From NCBI GenBank assembly GCA_964019055.1, contig OZ025221.1, positions 2,649,713-2,713,712 of the forward strand: a stretch of DNA of 64,000 nt, read 5' to 3'. Made by a program: the position numbers and the translations under genes. Each line of letters opens with the position of its first letter. Positions within the stretch are counted from its first letter, which is position 1. The notes beneath the pieces are model-generated. The model did no database searches, was not told where the DNA came from, and saw only the letters and a program-made list of their open reading frames with translations. Shown here piece after piece: positions 39,101 through 45,594 of this stretch. The DNA is from Anthopleura xanthogrammica (Eukaryota > Cnidaria > Anthozoa > Actiniaria > Actiniidae).

Positions 39101-42100
39101 GTGTGGGAATCCCATTTTTTTTCAGATTCCAGTGGCCTCTTGGGTGATTTAAAAGACTGACACAATTTTTTTTTTTAATTTAAAAAAATGGTTCGCAATT
39201 AGAAGGCACCATCCTGAACAATACCTGGAGTTAAATGTGTGTATTCATAAGGAAACAAAATAACTGTTCTGATAAAGAGGGATACTGAAAGGGGAAAACT
39301 GAACTGTTCTGAAAGGGGGATACATGTATACATAAATATATATTCGAGAATTCTCTTCTTTTTTTGTTTCAGGAACGGTGTATATTTATATATTACAGTC
39401 TTATCAATGAATTCAGTCCTGTGAAAGCTCCTTCTTCAAACGTTTCTATCTGATTGTTTGAAAGTAATCTGAAGAAGAAACAACATAAAGATATTCTTAA
39501 TTAAGATTACTACACTTGTTTTGTCAGTATTTTCTACTATTTTTTTGAAGTGGCACTTGGATAAAAAAAGGCCCTAATTTTTGAAAGTGCGAATATTTCA
39601 AGTATTTGAGGATAATATGACTTAATTATGATTATGAAAACCAGATTGGCGAAAATTGTAGCCTAGGAGCCACTTGCATTTCAGAAATGTTGGTTTAAAA
39701 ACTAAAAGAGCAATAGGGTTGAGTAAAAAAGACGTCATTTATTCACAATTTAGATGATGAAAAAAAATGATAACTTTTATCCGCCACTTTTGACAGCGAC
39801 GAAAATATGTTGCTTGGCTACTATTGGGACCATATAGATAAGTTTAACCAAGTTTCAAGTCATTTCCAATATTCGGGGGATTTTAAGGCGACTAATTTTA
39901 TTGAAATAAGTACAGTAATATCGACTTTTTATGGGGAGCGCCAGATCTTGTCTTGTATTACTTAGTGATGAGTTATGTGGTTTGTGTAGTAAACTTACAT
40001 TTCTGTTAAAAATGGAGCACCATTGAAGGTATTATTTTGCAGCAATTTTATGGCGTTGAAGTTCAAGTCTCTATAATGTAGGAAGAATAGAGACTGATGT
40101 AATAATGCAATTATTTAAAAATATATGTATATTAAGATATTTTGAAATATCGTAATTTCGTTTAAATTAGTCCAAACTGGATCAAATTTTCAGTCCATAC
40201 TATTTTTTAGGTGTTCTTTCTTATGATGGGGATTGTTCGTAAATTAGATATAATTTGAGAAACTCGATCCCAGTCCCCTGATGTTTTGCCATCGGCTAAT
40301 TTGGTTTATATTCTACTTTACTCACACGTTATCCAAACGTTGCAAGTCATAAAATGATCCTGGTTCAATTGATTCAATTGCATTCCATGACAAGTTTCTA
40401 AAAAATATTGATGAGATATATTAAGAGATTATCCTTGTCCTGTATGACGTGAAATTTAACTTGGAATAGACCTCTTTAGTTTCGTTGTTTGTTGTGCCCA
40501 TTTCAGACCATGTGATGCCACACTTGGGATGAGTTGATTCTTTCATGTATAAATACTTAACAAAAGAAACGTTTCTCAACGGAATGTCATGTGGTCTGAA
40601 ATGGGCAATTTTCATACGAAGCTTTTAAACAGGTAAAGTCCCTCATCAGTCAGTACATTATATTCCTATGGCATACCGTCAAACTCTATAATGAGTAACA
40701 ATAAACACGGAGAATAATAATTATTAACTCTACTTATACAATGATATTGCTGGTATCAAGCATTTAGAAGGATTTCATTAGCTATCACGTGACATTTCGT
40801 TTGGTCTAAATGTCTTTTTTGGTGGACAACATTAATGAAATTGGCTGTATATAACTTACAGATATTGAAGATTTGAAACATCATTGAATACTCCTTTCTC
40901 GATATGTCGTAACTTGTTGCGTTGCAGTTGTCTGAGAAATACAATATATTTAATATATTAAGTATCTTGGCCTCACAGTATACACAGAAATATTTCGCAT
41001 ATCGGGCTTATGGAAAACAAATATTTCTTTTCTCAATAACAAAAAAATGCTGAAATGCGCAAGCAAGCGCAAAAGTTTTTCACAAGTTTTTTTACGATCT
41101 CAACAACACATCTACGATGACTACGCATGCGTCATAGGTATTATCTAGTTTGATAAACAGGGTGCATTGTGGTCCAGCTTGGGTACAAACATCTTTTTTT
41201 GGTCTACCCAAGCTAGACCACAATTCATCATGTTTATCGAACTCAGGAAATGCCAGAATGCATTGTGGTCTTGCATTGGTACAAACGTGGAAACTTATAT
41301 AAAAAGTACTAAACAAAAGATATTCGTACCAAAGGTAGACCACGATATATCTCTTAGAATGGAAGTGCTACATTATTTCACTTACATTTCGTTCATAAGG
41401 TCAAGTCCTTTAAACATGCCTGGCTTCAGTAGTTGAATGTCGTTTTCTCCAAATAATCTGTTAAATATAGTTAATAATTTTTTGGTCTGGCTTATTCCTT
41501 CCCATCTGTTCTCTTCCCTTCCCCCTTTGCTTCTCTTCTCTTCTCTTCTCTTCTCTTCTCTTCTCTTTTCTTATAAAAAAGCTTTTCTCCTATTCTTCAG
41601 ATCATATCATTCAGTTCTTATGCTTACAATTTTAAGGTGCGAGGAGGAATGTTTTCAGGAATCGATGATATGTTATGACATGTCAATATTATTGTCGAAT
41701 ACCAGCCACGTTTGCATTCACATTTAGACGGACAAGCTTTACAAGAACAGTAAGCAAAAGTTCCGTTAATAAACTAGTATTTTGAACATTCAAACAATAC
41801 TCCTACTTACAGTGCAGAGACACTCGAACCATGAACACTTCGATGTTTTTTTAACATTTTTTCATAACTATCCAATCAGCACTCTCCGTAAAAACAAAGG
41901 AATCAAATATTTGTAGCCGCCATCCAATCACAACAAACAGAAAATATTTAGAGGTTTTTTTTTTAACTTCTCAGGTGAACTAATGAACTGCTAAATCACA
42001 TAAATTATGCCGTTGGTTGTGATTAGATGAGACCTAAAAAAAGTTTTTTTTTTTTTTTTCAATGGAGAGTGCTGATTGGATAGTTATGAAAAATGTCAAC

Positions 42101-44376
42101 AAAAAAAAACCTCGGAGTGTTCACGTTTCGGGTGTCCGCACTGTAAGAATACTCCCGTTTCGAGTTCTCTTTTACGCTGTGTTAGCCTCAAAACCGTTTA
42201 ATATATTCTTTAATTCAGTAACAGCCCGTCGAAATTCAAGAGATCTGTGTGTAAAGAAGACAATAAAAATACTTTGAAATTTCACGAGTTTTATCTAAAT
42301 TTCTGCATAATTTACGCACAATTGAGGCTAACACAGCGTAAAAGAGAACTCGAAACGGGAGTATTAAGCATGAACCCTGGGTTATGGCTAAGGGTTCTTA
42401 ATTCACTTGGGGGTACGTTAAGGCCTTACAGAGGTTGTAAGGGATCGTCAAAATGAATGGGGATGTGAGGGGAAACTATGTGGATTCTGGGTTTTAAAAC
42501 AGCATTTTTTTTGGCAGCTACCCGATTTTAAACCCAATATGTTATATGTCCCTCCTCTAGAATAGATCCTTTGCCAAAATGGCGGCCGTAAATTCGAATG
42601 ACTTAAAACTAAAAGTTACTAATTATGAGTGAAAAACCAGTACCAGCACTAGAAAGAGCACCTTTACTTTAGTAACCCTACAAAGATTCATTATTCCAGG
42701 TGTTAAATTGGCCGAGAAAACGTTTTTGAAAATCGAAAAATTTACAGACGTTTGTGTGTCTGGGGGTATACGTTAATTATTTTGGCAAAGGGTCTATTGT
42801 AGAATATAATAGATATGAATATTACATGATCAATTCTTGATAATTTTTTAATGGATAAATAGCAGTACCCTTTTCTCAAAATTATGAACACCAGGCAATG
42901 TCAGGAAAAACGACTCGCCAATGAGATTACAAATCGTGTTTTCGAAAAATGCATCAATTTAAGGAGGCTCGAAATGGTTTTCCTTGAACGAGCGCGCGCG
43001 CTCTTAAATGACGTAGCACTGAATCATTTGAAATGAAAATAGGAAAATGTTGTCCTAAAAACCTCATACTTAAACTAAAATAACTCAAAAACTGGACAGT
43101 AAATTTTTTTTAAACTTTGCATGTGGTTTTTATTTAATGGTTCGTAAGTGCTAAGAAAAAATAAGAAAATTCTGTAATGGGGAACGTCCTTAAATAAACT
43201 TCATTGAATTTTGAGAATTTCTCATTACAGAATTTTTTCTTTTTCGGTCTAATCAAAGATTGGATTATGAACTTCAAATATGCCAATTTTAAACGATTTT
43301 CACCGTTCGGTTTTTGAGTTATGATTTTTTAAATGAAAAAATTTGCACACATTTTAAGTGTTCTATCGTTGGCATAGCAACGTGTTACGTCATATTTTTC
43401 TTTTTATTCCAACCTTTACTTTATGGTCTTTCGTCTTCTGGGTCAACTTACGGTCATATATTAGTCATATAAAGTTTTTCAGGGTCATTTTTGTTAGTCT
43501 ATATGGAAGTTCAAAAACCCTTTCTAGCCTCCTTAATGTGTTTTGAGCGTTCAATCCTTGATCAGAAGTAGAGAAAAAAATGGCGGTCAAGAAAATGCAA
43601 AGAGAAGTGTCATTTAGACGAGGATTAAAAAAACTTTTTTAATTGTTTCTGATGAACAAAATTACGAGAATATTTATGGCAAATCGGCTATTTCAAAGAT
43701 TCAGATGCGGTAATGAACACAGATTGTTCCCTTTGATTCTTACTGCTTCTTTGCAAAATTTTAAGACCAAGAAGCTATATTTTCATTTTTTATTTATTTA
43801 TTTATTTTTTTGCGAAGCCAAATGAACCCACTTATGAACTTTCACATCCCACGCTGTATTTGGTTCAAAGTGATGAAAACAAAATGTCTCCCATTAAACG
43901 AAGAAAACTTGAACTGCTTAAAAGTCTAAGAAAGTATATACTTCTACTGTTAAAGAAAATTACTTAATATTCATGTTTACTTAACTCTCTTAAGATTTTT
44001 TAGATGATAAATAGCGGAAATATCATTGAATTTGCTTTAAAAATGCTGAAAACAGAGACTTTTGATTTCTTTTCTTTTCTTTACCGATAAGGGATGTTGT
44101 GTTGCTTTAGTTTCACGACGAAAAAAGGCAAAATATAATACACAATTTCAAACAAAAACAAAAAACAGATAAAAATGACAAAAAAATTTTATTTTTATTT
44201 TTGACTGGCGGCAGTGAAAAACCAAATTCCAACGGGAAAACTTGCAGCTACAGAAATTGCAGAATATTGAGAATCTCAGTAAGACTGAGTACAATACAAT
44301 GTTTACCTGCACTCGTGTTGTGACACACCTTAGAGAATAGTAAGGACAGCAAAATGATCTTCACGAGAATATCCAT
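15215..44376 (-). CDS. LRR - GCC2/GCC3 - multi-pass (TRP-like) membrane receptor, whole gene
   Basis: Join of 36 coding exons on the minus strand, each bounded by GT-AG sites and in phase: 44307-44376, 41628-41736, thirty LRR exons listed below, 18089-18273, 17714-17854, 16030-17550, 15215-15651. The total is 4611 bp, 1536 residues. Order: signal peptide (1-23), LRR N-terminal cysteine cap (24-59), 30 LRRs (60-776), GCC2/GCC3 and related cysteine-rich stalk (777-1016), about nine membrane segments (1017-1391), and a cytoplasmic tail ending in octapeptide repeats (1392-1536). There is no LRR C-terminal cap. Known family: proteins with CPPG.Y modules and a GY.GPLCAVC box before a TRP-like helical bundle occur in protists and invertebrates. 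The 30-LRR ectodomain suggests a recognition or adhesion receptor or a ligand-gated channel-like protein, which is inference. Transcript data would settle exon usage. Confidence 0.85.
16030..17550 (-). CDS. LRR receptor exon: cysteine-rich stalk plus multi-pass membrane domain
   Basis: The largest exon, 507 codons, phase 1 at both ends. Residues from 885 on hold a cysteine-rich part (C..C pairs, PGFYW, then GYEGPLCAVCGKGYF and CRECP) directly before the first membrane helix (about 1017-1040, PTLPWIIGQIVMASLAMAVL). Landmarks of the TRP-like bundle follow: RLKIVIGFYQVSVATF with YISWP after it, a helix near QLLLSVTITAVVILMGPVFN, YRFWILILFITFP, and FLYENYSQDCWFWEIVEVVRK, then two more hydrophobic segments to VTVFLVGANVFVIALVA. 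I count eight to ten membrane segments. The K-x4-GFYQ/WP and Y-x5-W-x-WE-x5-RK pattern resembles GCC2/GCC3-linked TRP-like proteins. I recognise no selectivity filter. Confidence 0.88.
17714..17854 (-). CDS. LRR receptor exon: second GCC2/GCC3 (ephrin-receptor-like) module
   Basis: 47 codons, phase 1-1, between acceptor TGCTTTCAG and donor GTAGCT. It contains GGFYQDEMG, CKQCPRGSYVKP, and C-Q-S-C-P-P-G at the 3' end, the spacing typical of GCC2/GCC3 repeats. As a symmetrical exon it could be skipped or duplicated in frame. Confidence 0.85.
18089..18273 (-). CDS. LRR receptor exon: linker and first GCC2/GCC3 module
   Basis: 185 bp, entering in phase 2 from the last LRR exon (AT|G) and leaving in phase 1. 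A Ser/Thr/Gln-rich linker (SQNQESTTEIVIRGQNTNSK) is followed by a cysteine-rich module with C-E-P-C-N-R-G-S-F and C-E-L-C-P-P-G. This exon changes intron phase from the 2-2 LRR series to the 1-1 stalk series. Confidence 0.83.
18881..18952 (-). CDS. LRR exon 30 (last)
   Basis: Core SLSGNPLTIIEDGAFLSL, ending LKIM across the junction with the 185-bp exon. Acceptor TTTTTACAG, donor GTGAGC. No cysteine cap follows. Confidence 0.85.
19792..19863 (-). CDS. LRR exon 29
   Basis: Core FLDNNRIERIINDTFKGA. Acceptor TTTTCTAG, donor GTAAGT. Contains an N-D-T glycosylation sequon. Confidence 0.85.
20366..20440 (-). CDS. LRR exon 28 (75 bp, one residue longer)
   Basis: Core FFGSNRIRSLENFQLMRK. The GTGAGC donor at 75 bp keeps phase 2, whereas the overlapping GTGTGA donor two bases earlier would give 73 bp and break the frame. 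The G-x-F turn is replaced by NFQL. Confidence 0.72.
20626..20688 (-). CDS. LRR exon 27, candidate (63 bp, short repeat)
   Basis: A 21-residue unit VMHQNEFSTIPRFYGSPLGQ with the LRR Asn and an I-P turn, between a pyrimidine-rich acceptor ending ACGTAG and donor GTAAGT. Phase is preserved (1+60+2). It is the weakest LRR of the set and could be a cryptic or optional exon. Confidence 0.5.
21263..21334 (-). CDS. LRR exon 26
   Basis: Core NLDGNKLTHLDNRTFLNL, then TTLFSL. Acceptor TTTTACCCAG, donor GTAAGT. N-R-T and N-L-T sequons. Confidence 0.86.
21458..21492. repeat. (GGTGT)n microsatellite
   Basis: About seven tandem TGTGG pentamers in the intron between LRR exons 25 and 26. Confidence 0.9.
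21523..21594 (-). CDS. LRR exon 25
   Basis: Core NLRENMIENIAPGAFKNC, with a Cys in the convex part that is unusual for this array. Acceptor CTCTCCAG, donor GTAAGT. Confidence 0.87.
21888..21959 (-). CDS. LRR exon 24
   Basis: Core TLDKNKLRRIEEGIFSNN. Acceptor TCTCCCTAG, donor GTGAGT. Confidence 0.86.
22206..22365. repeat. short foldback with G-rich interior
   Basis: CGCAGGGACCGCGGAGC at the left and its near complement GCTCCGCGGTCCCTGTG at the right bracket two poly-G tracts. It is GC-rich compared with its surroundings and lies in the intron between LRR exons 23 and 24. Confidence 0.65.
22435..22500 (-). CDS. LRR exon 23 (66 bp, two residues shorter)
   Basis: Core DLQNNLIENLEPGIFTKT, then GFRM. 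Acceptor TTGACACAG, donor GTAAGT. The missing two residues lie after the Phe turn, so the strand and Asn ladder are kept. Confidence 0.82.
23061..23132 (-). CDS. LRR exon 22
   Basis: Core YLGNNRISFVGKDWFNKT, with Trp before the Phe. Acceptor CACTTTACCAG, donor GTGAGT. N-K-T sequon. Confidence 0.86.
23310..24310 (+). mobile_element. 5'-truncated LINE 3' end (RT thumb and C-terminal domain)
   Basis: The reading frame at 23324-24076 carries NISKTKVMLVG, VKLLGVHIDRSLSW, LLIKPLIEYCAPVWG, LRLKRAAR-like IRLRKRAARTIFDA, and WNSLSVELKSASSLNNFK, the standard 3' part of CR1/L2/Jockey-like non-LTR retrotransposons. The catalytic palm is missing, so it is a 5'-truncated copy. It ends in TATTTATTTATT and a poly-T run (about 24190-24210). 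It sits antisense in the intron between LRR exons 21 and 22. The frame is intact over 250 codons, suggesting a fairly recent insertion. Confidence 0.85.
24376..24447 (-). CDS. LRR exon 21
   Basis: Core NLTSNRTQHIQEGVFDDV. The hydrophobic residue after the Asn is Thr-Gln here, a mild deviation. Acceptor TTGTTTAG, donor GTAAGT. N-L-T and N-R-T sequons. Confidence 0.84.
24585..24815. mobile_element. MITE-like repeat with CCAGCTGAGTTGA end
   Basis: Starts GCCAGCTGAGTTGATCGCC and carries GAATTTCTTGGCAGAATTAT-like, GGAAATGCTAATCAAAATA and TTGACCTTGAGTTTGTTCTT. The same sequence lies in reverse orientation at 35158-35447. Confidence 0.6.
24976..25047 (-). CDS. LRR exon 20
   Basis: Core SLSGNSFDMLENGIFQGL. 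Acceptor TTTTTTTCTAG, donor GTACGT. Confidence 0.86.
25390..25461 (-). CDS. LRR exon 19
   Basis: Core YLQNNNISYIKKGVLAKV, with Leu in place of the usual Phe. The acceptor ATTTAAG has a weak pyrimidine tract, the weakest acceptor of the series. Donor GTAAGT. Confidence 0.78.
25871..25942 (-). CDS. LRR exon 18
   Basis: Core DLSDNAISAIQENTFNDM. Acceptor TTTTTTTCCAG, donor GTACGT. N-D-M is not a sequon but N-T-F keeps an LRR turn. Confidence 0.87.
26342..26413 (-). CDS. LRR exon 17
   Basis: Core YLNRNKITKLTGGVFNGT. Acceptor ATATTTCAG, donor GTAAGT. The preceding intron holds the octamer satellite. Confidence 0.88.
26560..28070. repeat. (AACCAAAC)n satellite, about 1.5 kb
   Basis: Uninterrupted octamer from about 26565 to 27780, then two related blocks with AACCAACC variants to 28070. 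Three octamers make 24 bases, so several frames on both strands stay open and produce long spurious reading frames (T-K-Q-P-N-N-Q and V-W-L-F-G-C-L). A separate (CCAA)n tract follows at 28290-28325. All of it lies within one intron of the receptor gene. Confidence 0.97.
28086..28222. repeat. foldback MITE, ~60-bp arms
   Basis: CACTGTAAAAATAAGAAAGA and GGACGCTAGTCCTT at the left are mirrored by AAGGACTAGCGTCC and TCTTTCTTATTTTTTACGGTG at the right, with only about 8 bp between (TACTCCGACG). Confidence 0.85.
28387..28458 (-). CDS. LRR exon 16
   Basis: Core HISGNNVEELIPGTFREL. Acceptor GTGCTTAG, donor GTAAGT. Confidence 0.86.
28675..28822. mobile_element. MITE, family with copies at 18546-18690, 26190-26232 and 35930-36072
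   Basis: Left end ACTTGCAGCACGTCGGAAT...CAGCTCAATTTGGAG and right end with GAGCTGCTTTGACGT...GGAGTCTGTA are inverted to each other. The interior carries ACAAAATAATAGGTTCCACT and TTCTCAGGAG. All four copies are in introns of the LRR receptor gene. Confidence 0.65.
28825..29130 (+). mobile_element. tRNA-derived SINE
   Basis: A tRNA-like head with GGTGGCGTACGCTGGTAACGCG and a B box GGTTCGAGCCC is followed by GAGGGTTTTCTCCGGGTATTCCGG, GTGTCCCCAATTAATGCG and a TTTATTTATTT tail. The central 'TTCTCCGG' part is shared with the element at 53017-53275. Confidence 0.6.
29336..29407 (-). CDS. LRR exon 15
   Basis: Core HIDNNNLTFLLEGLFTKL. Acceptor CAATTTCAG, donor GTGAGT. N-L-T sequon. Confidence 0.86.
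29824..29895 (-). CDS. LRR exon 14
   Basis: Core NVSNNKIKAIGQGAFKDL, close to consensus. Acceptor TTTTCTTCAG, donor GTAAGT. Confidence 0.88.
30094..30165 (-). CDS. LRR exon 13
   Basis: Core DLSHNQLEWIRGDEFLTL. Acceptor AATTATCAG, donor GTAAGC. Confidence 0.87.
30669..32008. mobile_element. large foldback element, ~0.5-kb inverted arms
   Basis: The left arm 30669-31230 is nearly the exact reverse complement of the right arm 31510-32008. The arms differ by a few substitutions and about 50 bp of extra sequence in the left arm near 31135-31190. The roughly 280-bp centre (31230-31510) is not repeated. Each arm carries the same 66-codon open frame (starting MVRLLTLVLDLSSVCKQ) pointing outward, at 30895-31095 (-) and 31582-31782 (+). 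No transposase is visible. It lies between LRR exons 12 and 13. Confidence 0.85.
32343..32414 (-). CDS. LRR exon 12
   Basis: Core ILRENKIETIQPGTFEGL. Acceptor GGGTTTTATAG, donor GTAAGT. Confidence 0.88.
32440..32720 (-). mobile_element. SINE copy in reverse orientation
   Basis: Read on the minus strand: GTGAGAGTGCTCACCTCTC-like head, CCAAGGCGACCAGAGCTCGAG, then TTTTCTCCGGGTTCTCCGGTT, TCCAATTCGATCATGGAA and GTTAGCCACTGGCTATTA. The order is the same as the element at 53017-53275. Confidence 0.7.
33030..33110. repeat. (CA)n microsatellite
   Basis: About 35 AC dinucleotides with a single interruption. Confidence 0.95.
33340..33995. repeat. tandem repeat, ~57-61-bp unit, about 11 copies
   Basis: The unit includes CTGTGAGTTACCCGTGCCCT, GACTTTGATCAGCCCA and GAGGTTGTTTCAGGGTTTAA. 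Some units have an extra TGCA. The array follows a SINE 3' half (33240-33340). Three divergent units of the same family occur at 17925-18062 in another intron. Confidence 0.9.
34456..34527 (-). CDS. LRR exon 11
   Basis: Core DIKENGLKSIGESWFQHK, with Trp before Phe as in exon 22. Acceptor TTTCTTTTTAG, donor GTAAGT. Confidence 0.85.
34695..34957. repeat. foldback MITE, ~75-bp arms
   Basis: Left AAAGCGTGCATTTGGTTGGT...GACCTAAGAATAAGCGAAATCAT is mirrored by ATGATTTCGCTTAATTTTGGGTC...GAACGCTT on the right. Confidence 0.7.
35045..35116 (-). CDS. LRR exon 10
   Basis: Core HMGGNKIQDIHPRAFEGL. Acceptor CTTTCGCAG, donor GTACGT. Confidence 0.87.
35158..35447. mobile_element. MITE-like repeat, inverted relative to 24585-24815
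   Basis: Bounded by CCAGCTGAGTTGACC on the left and GCAATCAACTCAGCTGG on the right, about 14-bp terminal inverted repeats. The interior has TTTTGATTAGCATTTCCCG and ATACTCGAAAAATGCTCGAA. Confidence 0.7.
35479..35550 (-). CDS. LRR exon 9
   Basis: Core DLMYNRITTVEKGAFNET. Acceptor TGCTTCTAG, donor GTAAGT. N-E-T sequon. Confidence 0.88.
35723..35794 (-). CDS. LRR exon 8
   Basis: Core YLKNNSIQIVQSGTFRGL. Acceptor CTGTGAAAAG has a poor pyrimidine tract, but phase, length and repeat match. Donor GTAAGT. N-N-S sequon. Confidence 0.83.
36065..36530. repeat. 33-bp minisatellite, about 14 copies
   Basis: Unit ATCATCCAACATGGTGG-(C/T)-CATGTCTTTTGTTAT. Because the unit is 33 bp and lacks stops, both strands are open (M-V-A-M-S-F-V-I-S-S-N on plus, M-L-D-D-I-T-K-D-M-A-T on minus). 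It is intronic, between LRR exons 7 and 8. Confidence 0.95.
36587..36658 (-). CDS. LRR exon 7
   Basis: Core ILRSNKIADIDEGAFEKL. Acceptor CTTTTTTATAG, donor GTAAGT. Confidence 0.88.
36736..36844. repeat. small foldback
   Basis: CATGATTTATTTGTGATATC...GGCATAAATACCA is mirrored by TGGTATTTATGTCAAATGTC...ACAAATCATG. Confidence 0.6.
36970..37005. repeat. (CAA)n microsatellite
   Basis: About nine ACA/CAA triplets, followed by AAT/AAC-rich low-complexity sequence to 37060. Confidence 0.85.
37909..38420. mobile_element. MITE with ~45-bp terminal inverted repeats
   Basis: Left end ACCATAGTTAATGGAGTGGA...TGGTTTAGAAACCTATTGTT and right end AACAATAGGTTTCCAAACCA...TCCACTCCATTAACTATGGT are inverted repeats, with TTC on both flanks as a possible 3-bp target duplication. 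The ~420-bp interior has no coding potential. Confidence 0.75.
38697..38768 (-). CDS. LRR exon 6
   Basis: Core DLQKNRITKLKVRIFTGM. Acceptor TTTCTTCTTCAG, donor GTAATA (weaker than most). Confidence 0.85.
39397..39468 (-). CDS. LRR exon 5
   Basis: Core LLSNNQIETFEEGAFTGL. Acceptor TTTCTTCTTCAG, donor GTAATA. The acceptor and donor context resembles exon 6, suggesting the two are a recent duplicate pair. Confidence 0.87.
39999..40070 (-). CDS. LRR exon 4
   Basis: Core DLNFNAIKLLQNNTFNGA. Acceptor CATTATAG, donor GTAAGT. N-N-T sequon. Confidence 0.86.
40326..40397 (-). CDS. LRR exon 3
   Basis: Core NLSWNAIESIEPGSFYDL. Acceptor TATTTTTTAG, donor GTGAGT. Confidence 0.88.
40860..40931 (-). CDS. 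LRR exon 2
   Basis: Core QLQRNKLRHIEKGVFNDV. Acceptor GTATTTCTCAG, donor GTAAGT. Confidence 0.88.
41386..41457 (-). CDS. LRR exon 1
   Basis: Core LFGENDIQLLKPGMFKGL. The acceptor TATTTAACAG joins TT|A to the LRRNT exon, giving TLKL-LFGEN. Donor GTAAGT. Confidence 0.88.
41530..41572. repeat. (TTCTC)n microsatellite
   Basis: About eight CTTCT pentamers in the short intron between the LRRNT exon and LRR exon 1. On the minus strand this is a purine-rich GAGAA array, which could also act as a splicing enhancer-like tract. Confidence 0.85.
41628..41736 (-). CDS. LRR receptor exon: N-terminal cysteine cap (LRRNT)
   Basis: Contains CPSKCECKRGW...LTCHNISSIPENIPPRTLKL, the C-x3-C-x-C-x(n)-C and 'IP..IP' pattern of LRRNT caps. 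It enters in phase 1 (G|CT, Ala) after acceptor TTCTTGTAAAG and leaves in phase 2 (TT|) at donor GTAAGC, which converts the signal-peptide phase into that of the LRR series. 109 bp, residues 24-59. Confidence 0.85.
41800..42366. repeat. two adjoining foldbacks sharing a GGAGTATT-type end
   Basis: First foldback: 41803-41895 (AATACTCCTACTTACAGTGC... AACTATCCAATCAGCACTCT) against 42060-42152. Second: 42146-42190 (ATACTCCCGTTTCGAGTTCT) against 42324-42368 (AGAACTCGAAACGGGAGTAT). They abut at AATACTCC. The CTTACAGTGC in the first arm mimics an LRR-exon donor but has no exon. Confidence 0.7.
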
Positions 44377-44392
44377 GTTTCCATGTGGGGCT
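44307..44392 (-). CDS. LRR receptor first coding exon: signal peptide
   Basis: ATG at 44376 starts MDILVKIILLSLLFSKVCHN, a typical signal peptide (n-region, nine-residue hydrophobic core), ending GCA G|GTAAAC in phase 1. The acceptor ATTATTTTTCAG at 44393 places 16 bases of 5'UTR in this exon, so an upstream untranslated exon is expected. An upstream ATG at about 44384 opens an out-of-frame seven-codon reading frame ending TGA at about 44361, overlapping the start. An LRRNT exon follows 2.6 kb downstream in transcript direction. Confidence 0.78.
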
Positions 44393-45594
44393 CTGAAAAA
44401 TAATATCATAAGAGAAATAAAAATGAAATACAAAAAAATAAATGCGATGGATCGTCGTATTTGCGTTCTTTATACGTTTTAATTGAATTTAAGATAGCTG
44501 CCTTCTATAGAAAAATGAACCTATTACGCTACTACACAACTACGCCATATAACTCCATGAAACAGCACTTTTGGCTTATGATCACGATGTGTGCACGCAC
44601 AAAAACCGCTTAGAGCCGTTGAATAACCTTCTAACTTTCATTGAGGAACCGAACTTGCTTGAACGAGAGTAGCACTTAATAGGCAGTTGCTAATCGACAA
44701 ATATGTGGCCCTCATTCAGGATCCATAATATATTGCACGGGGCCCTTTACTTTCTCCCCCAATTTTTCAATATTCTATGTATGAGAAAAGTTTCAATTAG
44801 CAAATGAAATGGGGTTTTACTCATAAAGAATGTGGTATATAAGTGTACAAAATGGGATTTTAGGAGAATACTTTAAGAGTTACCTCTGTGATGAGGAGCT
44901 TCCAATTTTCTCCTTTTTATTGAGGGATAAGCGATGCAGCGTCGTGTGAAAAAACTAGTAATACAGCTCCAGGAGCGATGAAGCTTGTACACGTACTGCT
45001 TGTAATCGACTTTTGTCTCAGCCCGACTACACCTACAGCTTTAGACTCCAAGGTGTATTTGATTCAGTTTGAGGAAGGCTTATCAAGGCTCGTCTATTTT
45101 GGGTTTAATTAAAATAAATTGTGTTGAAAATTGGTAGACATGATTGAGAAACAATTTACCTACTTATATCGATTGCCAATAACTTCCCTGCGGGTATTAA
45201 TGACTTATTAATTAGTTTAGAAAAAAAGTTAAAAGTTTGTTTAAAGTGAAACGACGATGAAAATTGAACCTAGCTTTTCTGAACGAGATGTTTTGTTTTT
45301 TTTAATGACAAATTACCAAAAAAAGTTAAGAGAAAGAGAAACCCAATGTTAAAAAATTGAAAAACAAAAATATAATAGCTAATATTCTGAGTTGGATTGT
45401 CTAAGAATATCGTCCGCCATTAATCCATCTCGTTCATACCTGTGATTTCAGTCACTCAACGCTTTGCTTTTAGCATCCAGGTTTAGGACTTATTGCTACA
45501 TTCTTGCTCCACAACGCGTCTTCTGGGCTTTATTTTCAAGAAAGAAACCTAAATTACAGAATATCCACATAAGACAACAAGCCATGAGGGTTAT

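Noticed and set aside
41803..41830. LRR-exon-like donor CTTACAGTGC
   Set aside because: It belongs to a foldback arm that recurs inverted at about 42130. No LRR coding sequence precedes it, and the LRRNT-to-LRR1 phases already match.
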